DNA of 42,765 nucleotides from Pelagimonas sp. Its GTDB lineage: Bacteria > Pseudomonadota > Alphaproteobacteria > Rhodobacterales > Rhodobacteraceae. Both the position numbers and the translations under genes were made by a program. The notes under the pieces are model-generated. The model saw nothing but the letters and a program-made list of their open reading frames with translations, was not told the origin of the DNA and searched no databases. This document shows positions 16,247 through 24,865 of this stretch, piece by piece (positions within the stretch are counted from its first letter, which is position 1; each line of letters starts with the position of its first letter). The DNA is taken from the NCBI GenBank assembly GCA_025210455.1, contig JAOARQ010000014.1, positions 1 to 42,765 of the forward strand. Direction: 5' to 3'.

Positions 16247-17410
16247 TCAGCTCCAGTCGCCCGAAAAGCCTTTGGGAACCATCAGAATATCGCGATCAAC
16301 ACCGTTGATATTGCGATGCCCACATAGCGCCATTGAGGTGTCCAGCTCTTTGTGGATCACGTCCAGCGCCTTGGTCACGCCGGCTTCGCCCTGAGCGCCC
16401 AGACCATAGACATAAGCGCGGCCAATCCAGCAGCCTTTTGCCCCCATCGCCGTGGCTTTCAGCACATCTTGACCCGAGCGGATGCCGCTATCGAGATGCA
16501 CTTCGATCTTGTCACCTACCGCATCCATGATGGGTTCCAGCGCGCGGATCGACGACAGTGCGCCGTCCAACTGGCGGCCCCCATGGTTGGACACTACAAT
16601 CGCATCAGCGCCCACATTGCAGGCCTCAATCGCATCGCGCGGATCAATGATACCTTTGATGATCAACGGCCCATCCCACATCTTGCGGAACTGGCGGATG
16701 CGATCCCAGTTCAGCGACTGGTCAAAGCTTTCTGCGGTCCAGGTGGTCAGCGAAGATCCATCGGTCACACCTTTGGCATGGCCAACAATATTACCAAAGA
16801 AGCGGCGCTTGGTCTGGAGCATCCCCAGCCCCCACTGCACTTTGGTCATCATATTGGCAATGGATTGTGGGGTCAGTTTTGGCGGAGCAGACAGGCCGTT
16901 TTTCAGATCTTTGTGGCGCTGCCCCAGCAGTTGCAGATCGACCGTGATCACCGCTGCGGAACATTTGGCGTCTTTGGCGCGATCAAACAGACGCTGCATG
17001 AAATCATCGTCTTTCAGGGTGTAGACCTGCATCCAGAAAGGTTTGTCAGTGTTTTCCGCCACATCTTCAATGGAACAGATCGACATGGTCGACAGGCAGT
17101 AGGGCACGCCAAATTTATTGGCTGCACGCGCGGCTTTGATTTCACCATCAAAATGCTGCATCCCGGTCAGCCCCACCGGTGCAAGCGCCACAGGCATCGC
17201 CACATCCTGCCCAATCATCTGGGTTTTGGTTGACCGATCCGCCATATCAATGGCCACGCGCTGGCGCAGATAGATCTTGTCAAAGTCTGAACAGTTTTCG
17301 CGGAACGTCTGTTCTGACCAGCTGCCCGACTCACAATAGTCGTAGAACATTTTAGGGACCTTGCGCCGATAAATGCGTTTAAGATCCTCGATTTCGGTAA
17401 TGACTGACAT
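16247..17410 (-). CDS. lldD: FMN-dependent alpha-hydroxy-acid dehydrogenase (L-lactate dehydrogenase type)
   Basis: A 387-residue enzyme of the glycolate oxidase/L-lactate dehydrogenase family, which oxidises an (S)-2-hydroxy acid with FMN and passes electrons to the quinone pool. Motifs seen: YDYCESGSWSEQTFREN near the N-terminus, PVALAPVGLTGMQH, FWMQVY, LIIKGI, VVSNHGGRQLDGA with the catalytic His-Gly-Gly-Arg, and HLDSGIRSGQDVLKATAMGAKG with GRAYVYGLG. I choose the ATG at 17410; the open frame continues upstream to 17458 with sixteen residues unlike the family. L-lactate is the likely substrate but related 2-hydroxy acids cannot be excluded. Divergent from the H-NOX gene, with a 138-bp spacer. 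Confidence 0.85.
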   Translation of the reverse strand: MSVITEIEDLKRIYRRKVPKMFYDYCESGSWSEQTFRENCSDFDKIYLRQRVAIDMADRSTKTQMIGQDVAMPVALAPVGLTGMQHFDGEIKAARAANKFGVPYCLSTMSICSIEDVAENTDKPFWMQVYTLKDDDFMQRLFDRAKDAKCSAAVITVDLQLLGQRHKDLKNGLSAPPKLTPQSIANMMTKVQWGLGMLQTKRRFFGNIVGHAKGVTDGSSLTTWTAESFDQSLNWDRIRQFRKMWDGPLIIKGIIDPRDAIEACNVGADAIVVSNHGGRQLDGALSSIRALEPIMDAVGDKIEVHLDSGIRSGQDVLKATAMGAKGCWIGRAYVYGLGAQGEAGVTKALDVIHKELDTSMALCGHRNINGVDRDILMVPKGFSGDWS

Positions 17411-17548
17411 GATGGGACTTTGGCCTTTTGGAATGAGGTGGTAAGTTTTCTTTACCAAATTAGCCGCAAAAACGCAATGCAGCTGTTAAGCGGGGTTTTA
17501 CCCTTGGCCCCTAGGATCAGGATCCATGTTCTGGAAGGAGGGCCTGAT

Positions 17549-18094
17549 GTGAAGGGACTGGTGTTTACAGAGCTGTTGTCGATGGCTGAGGACGCCATCG
17601 GCGAAGACGCCATGGATGACATCCTCGACACACTCGATCTGGACAGCGATGGTGCGTATTCGGCGGTGGGGAACTATCCCTGTCGTGAGCTGATGCAGAT
17701 TGTGGGCGCGGTCAGCGAACACACCGGGCTGGGTACAGATGTTTTGCAACATAAGTTCGGTGAATGGATGTTTGCCCGTTTTGTCGAAGGCTATCCGCAG
17801 TTCTTCGAAGGTAAGACAACCGCGCTTGAGATGCTGGATGCGATCGAAAATGAGGTGCATGTGGAGGTGCGCAAGCTCTATCCCGATGCAGAGCTGCCGA
17901 CGTTCAAGACCGAATTCGTAACCGAGACCGATCTGAAGATGAGCTATCATTCAGAACGTCCTCTGGTCGCCTTTTGCCATGGCCTGATCGAGGCCTGTGT
18001 GGCGCATTTCGCGCAGCCGGGTCGGGTGAGTGTGGTGACACAACCGGGATCGACCACGGCCGAGTTTGAAATCACTCTGGATCGCGCAGCATGA
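17549..18094 (+). CDS. H-NOX heme nitric oxide sensor
   Basis: A 181-residue heme-NO/oxygen binding protein, a soluble gas sensor. The start is the GTG at 17549 ([10 protein letters not shown]), six bases after GGAAGGAGGG; the open frame to 17420 adds residues H-NOX proteins do not have. The heme-ligating His is His104 (ENEVHVEV), Pro112 of the heme-distorting position is in [10 protein letters not shown], and the porphyrin-propionate motif YxSxR is YHSER (133-137). No distal Tyr typical of oxygen-binding H-NOX is obvious, so NO is the likely ligand. The stop overlaps the start of the hybrid histidine kinase gene (ATGA), the standard partner of bacterial H-NOX. Confidence 0.93.
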   Translation: MKGLVFTELLSMAEDAIGEDAMDDILDTLDLDSDGAYSAVGNYPCRELMQIVGAVSEHTGLGTDVLQHKFGEWMFARFVEGYPQFFEGKTTALEMLDAIENEVHVEVRKLYPDAELPTFKTEFVTETDLKMSYHSERPLVAFCHGLIEACVAHFAQPGRVSVVTQPGSTTAEFEITLDRAA

Positions 18095-19443
18095 CGCTTG
18101 AACTGCAATCAGAGCGGCCAGAAGGGGTATCGCGGCGACGATATGATCGCGCCTGCCGCGCCCGCGCCGAGGCAGAGGCGCTGTTGGAACAAAAAAGCCG
18201 CGAGCTGTTTGAAGCCAATCAGGCGTTGCGCCAGCAGGCGGCGCAACTGGAAACAGCTGTGCGGGAGCGGACCGCAGAATTGCAGGCCGCAAAGACCGCG
18301 GCAGAACAGGCCAACGCCGCCAAAAGCACCTTTCTGGCCATGGTCAGCCATGAAATCCGCCCCCCGCTGAATGGTGTGCTGGGCATGGCAAGCGTGCTGG
18401 TCGATACAGATCTGAGCGACGAACAGCAGCATATGGCCGATGTCATGTTGTCTTCAGGCAATGCGATGCTGACGTTGCTGAATGACATTCTGGACATTTC
18501 CAAGATCGAGGCGGGGCAGCTTGAGATTGAGATGCGCGATTTTGATCTGCGCGCTCTTGTGACAGACACATCGGAAACCTTTCGCGCCCGAGCGGATCAG
18601 AAACGTCTCACCCTGAAGATAGACTGCGATTCGGGGCTGCCGCGTTGCGCGCGTGGGGATGCGCACCGGTTGCGTCAGGTTCTGTTCAACATGCTGTCGA
18701 ATGCGGTGAAATTTACCGAACAGGGCAGCGTTTCACTAAAGGTCTGGGGCCTTGGCGATATGCTGTTTTTTCGCGTGCGCGATACCGGCATTGGCGTGCC
18801 CAAAGACAGGCGGCATCGGCTGTTTCAGTCTTACGCTCAGGCGGATAGTTCGGTTGCGCGCACCTTTGGTGGTACAGGGCTGGGGCTGAGTATTGCCCGC
18901 AAGGTGTGCCAGCTGATGGGGGGGGATGTGATCTATGCCCCGGCGCCCGGCGGCGGCTCTGATTTCGTGGCGTCAATACGTTACCAGCCCGCGCAGGGGG
19001 ACATCGCGACAGAATCTGTGCGCGCCTCTTATCAGGATGTGCTGGGGGCGCAGCGCTGGCGTATTTTGGCGGCGGATGATTCAGGCACCAATCGCAAGGT
19101 GCTGCATCTGTTTTTGCGCAGGTTTGATCTGGTGGTGGATATGGTGCCTGATGGGCGAGAAGCGGTGAAGCGCCATTTGGATACGCCCTACGATCTGATT
19201 TTGATGGATGTGAACATGCCCATCCTTGATGGGATCGAAGCAACACAGAAAATTCGCGCGCATGAGGTTGCAACAGCGGGGGGGGCTGCCACCCCGATTA
19301 TCGCCCTGACCGCCAACGCCATGACCCATCAGGTTGCCACATATCTGGCAAGCGGCATGGACGCCCATGTCGCCAAACCCGTCCGCCATGAGGAGCTGTT
19401 TCAAACGATGGCAGAGCAGTTGCGTGGCAGGATACAGGATTAG
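18091..19443 (+). CDS. Hybrid histidine kinase, partner of H-NOX
   Basis: A 450-residue cytoplasmic hybrid kinase. An N-terminal coiled coil (about 15-75) with no membrane segment leads into the HisKA dimerisation domain with phospho-acceptor His87 in [11 protein letters not shown], then the ATPase domain (N box about 200-209, DTGIG 231-235, GGTGLGL 260-266), then a receiver domain (DD at 329-330, phospho-acceptor Asp373 in LMDVNMP, Lys in AKPVRHEE). It has no sensor domain of its own, as expected if H-NOX supplies the signal; the start overlaps the H-NOX stop. Known H-NOX kinases are inhibited by NO-bound H-NOX and often act on cyclic-di-GMP enzymes or biofilm formation. The residue at His+4, usually Thr in HExxT, is Pro91. 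Confidence 0.92.
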   Translation: MTLELQSERPEGVSRRRYDRACRARAEAEALLEQKSRELFEANQALRQQAAQLETAVRERTAELQAAKTAAEQANAAKSTFLAMVSHEIRPPLNGVLGMASVLVDTDLSDEQQHMADVMLSSGNAMLTLLNDILDISKIEAGQLEIEMRDFDLRALVTDTSETFRARADQKRLTLKIDCDSGLPRCARGDAHRLRQVLFNMLSNAVKFTEQGSVSLKVWGLGDMLFFRVRDTGIGVPKDRRHRLFQSYAQADSSVARTFGGTGLGLSIARKVCQLMGGDVIYAPAPGGGSDFVASIRYQPAQGDIATESVRASYQDVLGAQRWRILAADDSGTNRKVLHLFLRRFDLVVDMVPDGREAVKRHLDTPYDLILMDVNMPILDGIEATQKIRAHEVATAGGAATPIIALTANAMTHQVATYLASGMDAHVAKPVRHEELFQTMAEQLRGRIQD

Positions 19444-19463
19444 CGCATCCTGCCGCATATAAA

Positions 19464-20267
19464 TCAGGCGGAATGTGCGCCGTCGGCCAGACCTTTGACA
19501 AATTCCAGCACCTCGGACACGGGTTTGCCCGCCGCGATTTCACTGACAATGGCCGAGCCCACAACGCAGCCATCTGCAACCGCAGCAATCTCTTTTGAGC
19601 TTTCCGGCGTACGGATGCCAAAGCCCACGATCACGGGCAGATCTGTCGAAGCTTTGATGCGTGCCACTTCCGGCGCCACATCTGTGGCCTGCGCGGCCGC
19701 CGCACCGGTGATCCCGGTGATAGAAACATAATACACAAAGCCCGAGGTGTTTTGCAGCACTTTGGGCAGGCGTTTGTCATCGGTGGTGGGGGTGGCAAGG
19801 CGGATAAAGTTCATGCCAGCCTCTTGCGCGGGAATGCACAGCTCGCTGTCTTCTTCGGGTGGCAGATCAACGATGATCAGCCCGTCAATGCCAGCCTCGG
19901 TCGCGTCTTTCAGAAAGGTGTCTACACCACGGCTGTAGATCGGGTTGTAATACCCCATCAAAACAATCGGCGTTTCATTGTCGCCCTCGCGGAAGGCGCG
20001 CGCCATATCCAGCGTTTTTTCCAGCGTCATGCCCCCATCCAGCGCGCGCTGACCGGCCAGTTGGATGGTCGGACCATCGGCCATGGGATCGGTGAAGGGC
20101 AGCCCAAGTTCGATCACATCCACACCGGCATCGGGCAGACCGCGCATCACCTCTAGCGAGGTTTCAACATCAGGGTCACCCGCCATGATATAGGTAACAA
20201 ATGCTTTTTTACCGCTTTCGTGCAGCTGGGCAAATTTGGCTTCGATCCGTGTCATGGGCCGTGTCAT
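19464..20267 (-). CDS. trpA: Tryptophan synthase alpha subunit
   Basis: A 267-residue TIM-barrel subunit that cleaves indole-3-glycerol phosphate to indole and glyceraldehyde-3-phosphate, the indole passing to TrpB. The signature [19 protein letters not shown] contains the catalytic Glu and Asp (ELG and the Asp of FTDP), and [21 protein letters not shown] and VGFGIRTPE are all present. The start is the ATG at 20267 with GGAGAG upstream; a second ATG lies four codons in because the first codons repeat (ATGACACGG twice). No trpB or other trp gene adjoins it, so the trp genes are split in this genome. Confidence 0.95.
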   Translation of the reverse strand: MTRPMTRIEAKFAQLHESGKKAFVTYIMAGDPDVETSLEVMRGLPDAGVDVIELGLPFTDPMADGPTIQLAGQRALDGGMTLEKTLDMARAFREGDNETPIVLMGYYNPIYSRGVDTFLKDATEAGIDGLIIVDLPPEEDSELCIPAQEAGMNFIRLATPTTDDKRLPKVLQNTSGFVYYVSITGITGAAAAQATDVAPEVARIKASTDLPVIVGFGIRTPESSKEIAAVADGCVVGSAIVSEIAAGKPVSEVLEFVKGLADGAHSA

Positions 20268-20493
20268 GGGTCTCTCCGCAGAACTGGTTTCAAAACCTGT
20301 TGCCGGAAAATGGCTGCAATCGCAAACGCAAAAGGGCGAAAACCGTATTCCTTTCGGCGTGCAGCCCCAAAATCCAAAGAATTTGCATCACTCGACCCGA
20401 TTTCAGCACAAAAGTTACAGTTTTTTGACACGGCTCAAAGTGCGGCTCAGCGGGATATGCCAATACTTCGCCGCGACAAGAGAAGGAAACCGC

Positions 20494-21519
20494 ATGCTAG
20501 ATAAAAACGTCTCATCCAAAGTAAAAGCAAATGGTAAACTGCAGCCGGTCTCGAAACTGCCCGTACAGGCGTCGAAGTCCAAGGCCGCAAAGGTTAAAAA
20601 GGTTAAAGTGAAGGCCAAGAAGATCGCCAAGGCGGCTGAGATCAAGGCAGCGCCAATGCGCCGCGAGCCTACGCAGGATGAGATCCGTCGTGCATTTGAA
20701 ACCGGTGAATATCCTTACAAGAAAAAGATCAAACGCCCCGAATATGAGGCTGAAAAAGCCCAGCTTCAGGCCGAACTGCTGAAAGTTCAGCATTGGGCGC
20801 AGGAAACCGGCCAGAAGTTTGTTCTGCTGTTTGAGGGGCGCGACGCGGCAGGTAAGGGCGGCACCATCAAACGCTTTATGGAGCACTTGAACCCACGGGA
20901 TGCGCGGGTTGTGGCGCTGAACAAACCGACTGATGCGGAACGCGGTCAGTGGTACTTCCAGCGCTATGTGCAGCACCTGCCCACCGAGGGCGAAATCGTG
21001 CTGTACGACCGGTCGTGGTACAACCGCGCGGGCGTGGAACGTGTGATGGGTTTTTGTGAACCAAATGAATACCTTGAGTTCATGCGCCAGACCCCGGCCT
21101 TTGAACGCATGCTGACCAACTCAGGCATTCGCATGTATAAATACTGGTTCTCGGTGACCCAGGAAGAGCAGCGCCGCCGCTTTAAATCGCGCGAAACCGA
21201 TCCGCTGAAGCAGTGGAAGCTGTCGCCGATTGACAAGGCGTCGCTGAACAAATGGGATGACTACACCGAAGCTAAAGAGGCGATGTTCTTTTATACCGAC
21301 ACCGCTGATGCGCCCTGGACCGTGATCAAATCGAACGACAAAAAGCGCGCGCGCCTGAACTGCATGCGTCACTTCCTGTCGACCATTGACTATCCCGGCA
21401 AAGACCATTCGGTGGCTCAGGCCCCTGATCCGCTGATCGTCAGCGGTGCGCAAAAGGTGATCCATAATGCGGATCATATTCTGGGGGCGTCGCTGCACCC
21501 GGATCAGCGCAAGTCGTAA
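20494..21519 (+). CDS. ppk2: Polyphosphate kinase 2 with lysine-rich N-terminal tail
   Basis: A 341-residue PPK2-family enzyme that transfers phosphate between polyphosphate and nucleoside phosphates. The Walker A motif FEGRDAAGKGGTIKRF, the Walker B region LYDRSWYNRAGVERVMGF and the lid with RRRFKSRETDPLKQWKLSP are intact, giving a single-domain (class I-like) enzyme. Before the catalytic domain is a tail rich in Lys, Ala and Val: 16 of the first 52 residues are Lys. Such a basic tail is unusual in length and may bind polyphosphate, nucleic acid or another anionic partner. The ATG at 20494 follows AGAAGGA; the open frame to 20236 is upstream shadow. A hairpin follows the stop. Confidence 0.92.
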   Translation: MLDKNVSSKVKANGKLQPVSKLPVQASKSKAAKVKKVKVKAKKIAKAAEIKAAPMRREPTQDEIRRAFETGEYPYKKKIKRPEYEAEKAQLQAELLKVQHWAQETGQKFVLLFEGRDAAGKGGTIKRFMEHLNPRDARVVALNKPTDAERGQWYFQRYVQHLPTEGEIVLYDRSWYNRAGVERVMGFCEPNEYLEFMRQTPAFERMLTNSGIRMYKYWFSVTQEEQRRRFKSRETDPLKQWKLSPIDKASLNKWDDYTEAKEAMFFYTDTADAPWTVIKSNDKKRARLNCMRHFLSTIDYPGKDHSVAQAPDPLIVSGAQKVIHNADHILGASLHPDQRKS

Positions 21520-21540
21520 GACGCAGCGGCAGAAAAATTC

Positions 21541-21574
21541 AAACGGGCTGGCAGGATCTCTTGCCAGCCCGTTT
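21541..21574 (+). terminator. Hairpin terminator after ppk2
   Basis: A perfect 13-bp stem AAACGGGCTGGCA/TGCCAGCCCGTTT with an 8-base loop, 21 bp after the ppk2 stop. The stem itself ends in TTT; the T run is short. It also lies directly before the MATE gene start at 21596. Confidence 0.75.
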
Positions 21575-21595
21575 GCGCTCTCATAAGGGTTGGGG

Positions 21596-22960
21596 ATGAG
21601 CACACAACCCATGACATATTCCGAGCATTTCAAAGCGGTGTTAAAGCTGGGTCTGCCTCTGGTGGGCGGGCATCTGGCACAGATGGCGATCGGCTTTACC
21701 GATACGATCATGATTGGCTGGTATGGCGTGCCCGAACTGGCGGCACTGACGCTGGCCACCTCGTTCAACCATGTGCTGTTCCTCTTTGGCTGCGGCTTTG
21801 CTTTTGCGATCATGCCGATGGTTGCAACCTTTGCCTCGCGCGGGGACGAGACCCAGATTCGCCGTGCCACCCGTATGGGGCTTTGGCTGTCCGGATTTTA
21901 TTTCCTGCTGGTCCTGCCGGTCTATCTGTTTTCCAAACCGCTATTGCTGGGGATGGGGCAGACGGATCAGACGGCCTCATTGGCGCAGTCGTATTTGCAG
22001 ATCGCAGTCTGGGGGCTTTTGCCCGGGCTGGCGGTGATGGTGTTGAAGAATTACCTCGCGGGGTTGGAATATACGCGGGTGGTGTTGTGGATCACCATTG
22101 CGGCGGTCTTTGCCAATATGGCGGCGAACTATGGTCTGATTTTTGGGAACTTTGGCCTGCCGGAAATGGGGATCGCCGGGGCGGCGATTGCTTCGGTCAT
22201 TGTACAGCTGCTGTCAGTTGTGCTGGTGGTGATTTATGCGCTGCGTGTTTTGCCGCAACATCAGCTGTTTGTGCGCTTTTTCAAAGCCGACACCGAAATG
22301 CTGCGCCGGGTGTTTTCCATGGGGCTGCCGATTGGCTTTACCATGCTGGCCGAGGTGGGGCTGTTTGCGGCGGCTTCGGTGCTGATGGGCTGGATCGGGA
22401 CAATCCCGCTGGCGGCGCATGGGGTGGCGATCATGCTGGCCTCGGCGACATTTATTGTCCAGCTGGGTATTTCCAATGCGGCCACCGTGCGGGCGGGCAA
22501 TGCGCTGGGGCGCAATGATGTGCTGCATCTAAACCGCGGCGCGCATGTGGTGATTGCGCTGGCGATGTTCTGGGTTGCGGTGTCGATTGCCGCCTTTGTG
22601 ATCATCCCCAACCCGCTGATGAGCATCTTCCTGGATCCCAATGATCCTGAGCGCGAAGCGATCTTGGCGGTTGGGCGTGGGTTGCTGGTGATGGCGGCAC
22701 TGTTCCAGCTGGTGGATGCGCTGCAGGTGATCCATCTGGGTCTGCTGCGCGGCCTGCACGACACGCAGGCCCCCATGGTCATCACTGCGCTGGCCTATTG
22801 GGTGATCGGCATGCCTGCCGCCTATTTCTTTGGGTTTGTGTTGCATTGGGAAGGGCAGGGGATCTGGTTGGGTTTGACCCTGGGGCTGACCACAGCGGCG
22901 GTGCTGATGATGCGCAGATTCTGGGCGCGCGGTGCGCAGATGGTGGCATCGCAAGGTTAA
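21596..22960 (+). CDS. MATE family efflux transporter
   Basis: A 454-residue inner-membrane exporter of the multidrug and toxic compound extrusion family (NorM-like), with twelve predicted membrane segments in two halves. Family landmarks: LKLGLPLVGGHLAQMAIGFTDTIMIGWYG in helices 1-2, FAIMPMVATFASRGD, YLQIAVWGLLPG, and in the second half FSMGLPIGFTMLAEVGLFAAASVLMGW with ISNAATVRAGNALG. Transport is expected to be driven by Na+ or H+ and to expel cationic drugs, though the natural substrate is unknown. The ATG at 21596 is used; an in-frame TTG two codons earlier is possible. A 9-bp hairpin follows the stop. Confidence 0.92.
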   Translation: MSTQPMTYSEHFKAVLKLGLPLVGGHLAQMAIGFTDTIMIGWYGVPELAALTLATSFNHVLFLFGCGFAFAIMPMVATFASRGDETQIRRATRMGLWLSGFYFLLVLPVYLFSKPLLLGMGQTDQTASLAQSYLQIAVWGLLPGLAVMVLKNYLAGLEYTRVVLWITIAAVFANMAANYGLIFGNFGLPEMGIAGAAIASVIVQLLSVVLVVIYALRVLPQHQLFVRFFKADTEMLRRVFSMGLPIGFTMLAEVGLFAAASVLMGWIGTIPLAAHGVAIMLASATFIVQLGISNAATVRAGNALGRNDVLHLNRGAHVVIALAMFWVAVSIAAFVIIPNPLMSIFLDPNDPEREAILAVGRGLLVMAALFQLVDALQVIHLGLLRGLHDTQAPMVITALAYWVIGMPAAYFFGFVLHWEGQGIWLGLTLGLTTAAVLMMRRFWARGAQMVASQG

Positions 22961-22986
22961 AGTGGGGTGTTCCAGAGCACCCCACT
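22961..22986 (+). terminator. Hairpin after the MATE gene
   Basis: A perfect 9-bp stem AGTGGGGTG/CACCCCACT with an 8-base loop, beginning directly after the TAA stop. No T run follows, so it may protect the mRNA end instead of ending transcription alone. Confidence 0.6.
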
Positions 22987-23099
22987 CTAGGTACCAATCA
23001 GAAAATCCTTGTAAAAACGCGGCGTTGAGCGCAGACTTGGCCTGTATCCATTAAAAGGCGGTATCGGTTTTGTGACGCATCAATGGAGCACATTTCTTT

Positions 23100-23513
23100 A
23101 TGCTTTTTCAGACGTTTTATCACAGCAAATCTATTTTTCCCCGTGGCCATATCACTGATTTGGAAATTCTGCGGATTGCTCAGGAAACAAACAGGCATCT
23201 GAGACTGACCGGTTTTCTGGTTCGGGCCAATGGTTGTTTTTTCCAGTATCTAGAAGGTGGTGTGCATGAAATGCTTGAGGTTCTTGAAAGGATTCGTCTG
23301 GATACACGCCATTTCGATATGAATGAGATCAGTGTGATGCGGGATGAACCCCGCCAGTTCCCCGGCTGGTCAATGGGCTATGCGGATGTGCCACCCGACG
23401 AGGTGCGCACGCTTGAGCAGATGCTCCAGAATTGCCACGGTAATCTCAGTGAGATCGTCAGGCAGGTCAGCGATATCGCACAGCAGCACGGGGCGACCCC
23501 GCTTGAGGAATAA
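23100..23513 (+). CDS. BLUF-domain blue-light photoreceptor
   Basis: A 137-residue single-domain BLUF protein, which binds FAD and senses blue light. The residues of the flavin switch are all present: Tyr7 (FYHS), Asn31 (QETNRHLRLTG), Gln49 (FFQYLEG) and Trp in PGWSMGYAD. The usual segments LTGFLVRANGCFFQYLEG and RIRLDTRHF match the family. After the BLUF core (about 95 residues) only a short helical tail of about 40 residues remains, so the output must be through a protein partner, as in other short BLUF proteins. No obvious partner gene adjoins it: MATE is upstream, ychF downstream. The start ATG at 23100 has GGAG about 14 bases upstream. Confidence 0.88.
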   Translation: MLFQTFYHSKSIFPRGHITDLEILRIAQETNRHLRLTGFLVRANGCFFQYLEGGVHEMLEVLERIRLDTRHFDMNEISVMRDEPRQFPGWSMGYADVPPDEVRTLEQMLQNCHGNLSEIVRQVSDIAQQHGATPLEE

Positions 23514-23627
23514 ACCCGCATAGTTTATCCGCCCAGGCAACTTGCGCCGCGACACCCTACGGACTAGAAGCAGCGCGATGTCTATCATGGGCTTTTGCGC
23601 CCGTTTGTCTGGAAAAGGGGGCGCATC

Positions 23628-24725
23628 ATGGGCTTTCGTATGGGAATTGTGGGTCTGCCGAATGTTGGCAAATCGACCCTGTTTAACGCGCTCACCAAAA
23701 CGGCTGCGGCGCAGGCGGCGAACTTTCCGTTCTGCACCATCGAACCCAATGTGGGTGACGTGGCGGTGCCTGATGCGCGCCTTGATAAGCTGGCGGGCAT
23801 TGCCGGTTCGGCGCAGATCATCCCGACCCGAATGACCTTTGTGGATATTGCCGGTCTGGTCAAAGGCGCCTCTAAGGGCGAAGGTCTGGGGAACCAGTTC
23901 CTTGCCAATATCCGCGAAACCGATGCTATCGCCCATGTGTTGCGCTGTTTTGAAGACGAAGATGTGACTCATGTGGATGGGCGCGTGAACCCGGTGGAAG
24001 ATGCGGAAACCATCGAGACCGAGCTGATCATCGCCGATATGGAAAGCCTTGAAAAGCGCCTGCAGAACATCGTGCGCAAGGTGCGCGGGGGCGATAAAGA
24101 GGCGGTGCAGCAGGAACGGCTGATGAAGCTTGCGCTGGAGATGCTGGAGCAGGGCAAACCTGCCCGTCTGTGCGAGATTGACGATGAGGATATGAAGCAG
24201 TGGAAGATGCTGCAGCTTCTGTCCACCAAGCCGGTGCTCTATGTCTGCAACGTCGATGAAGGGGACGCCGCCGAGGGCAACCACCTGTCGGCGCAGGTGG
24301 CTCAGATGGCTGCTGCGCAGGGCAACACCCATGTGGTGATTTCTGCCAAGATCGAAGAAGAGATCAGCCAGCTGGAAGAGGAAGAGGCCGAAATGTTCCT
24401 GGGTGAGCTGGGGCTGGAAGAAGCCGGGCTCGATCGTCTGATCAAAGCGGGTTATGAGCTGCTGCACCTGGAAACCTATTTCACCGTTGGCCCAAAAGAA
24501 GCCCGCGCCTGGACCATCAAACAGGGGACGCTTGCACCACAGGCCGCTGGGGTGATCCATGGGGATTTCGAACGCGGCTTTATCCGTGCGGAAACCATTG
24601 CCTATGATGATTACATCGCCTGCAACGGCGAAAGCGGCGCAAAGGAAGCAGGCAAGATGCGCGCCGAGGGCAAATCCTATCTGGTGCAGGACGGCGACGT
24701 GATGCACTTTCTCTTCAACACCTGA
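23628..24725 (+). CDS. ychF: Redox-regulated ATPase YchF
   Basis: A 365-residue Obg-related P-loop protein that binds ATP rather than GTP and associates with ribosomes. The N-terminal G domain has GLPNVGKST (Walker A), PTRMTFVDIAGLVKGASKGEGLG (G3) and YVCNVDE in place of the NKxD motif, the feature that gives ATP preference. A coiled-coil insert (about 120-190) and a C-terminal TGS-like domain (LETYFTVGPKEARAWTIKQG to GDVMHFLFN) complete the standard architecture. The ATG at 23628 after AAAAGGGGG is used; the track upstream to 23595 adds unrelated residues. A terminator follows. Role: translation and stress response. Confidence 0.96.
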   Translation: MGFRMGIVGLPNVGKSTLFNALTKTAAAQAANFPFCTIEPNVGDVAVPDARLDKLAGIAGSAQIIPTRMTFVDIAGLVKGASKGEGLGNQFLANIRETDAIAHVLRCFEDEDVTHVDGRVNPVEDAETIETELIIADMESLEKRLQNIVRKVRGGDKEAVQQERLMKLALEMLEQGKPARLCEIDDEDMKQWKMLQLLSTKPVLYVCNVDEGDAAEGNHLSAQVAQMAAAQGNTHVVISAKIEEEISQLEEEEAEMFLGELGLEEAGLDRLIKAGYELLHLETYFTVGPKEARAWTIKQGTLAPQAAGVIHGDFERGFIRAETIAYDDYIACNGESGAKEAGKMRAEGKSYLVQDGDVMHFLFNT

Positions 24726-24749
24726 TCTGGTCATGATCACGAAAACGTG

Positions 24750-24774
24750 GGGCTGCCTTTGGGCGGCCCTTTTT
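24750..24774 (+). terminator. Rho-independent terminator of ychF
   Basis: Stem GGGCTGCC/GGCGGCCC with a TTTG loop, containing one U-G pair, followed by five T. It lies 24 bp after the ychF stop. Confidence 0.8.
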
Positions 24775-24794
24775 GCTTTTATCACCATTTTCGG

Positions 24795-24808
24795 TTGATC
24801 TGGGTCAA
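24795..24808 (+). promoter_or_regulatory. FNR/FnrL-type box upstream of tehA
   Basis: TTGATCTGGGTCAA fits TTGAT-N4-GTCAA, the form of the FNR/CRP-family binding site used by FnrL and DNR-type regulators in Rhodobacteraceae. Its centre lies 64 bp upstream of the tehA start codon, a distance suited to activation from about -41. The same form, read on the other strand, is present upstream of ompW (42359-42372). Seen: motif and spacing. Inferred: oxygen- or NO-responsive control. Confidence 0.6.
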
Positions 24809-24865
24809 CGCACGCGTATTACATACATCTAAGAAACCGGATATATCATCAAGTGAGGGCCGGTC

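Noticed and set aside
17411-17458. Longer N-terminus for the lactate dehydrogenase-type gene
   Set aside because: The added sixteen residues do not fit the family and begin with TTG, whereas the ATG at 17410 gives the usual start.
23370-24788. 472-residue open frame on the minus strand across ychF
   Set aside because: It lies antisense to the well-conserved ychF gene; its translation has no recognisable domain and is a shadow caused by GC-rich codon use.
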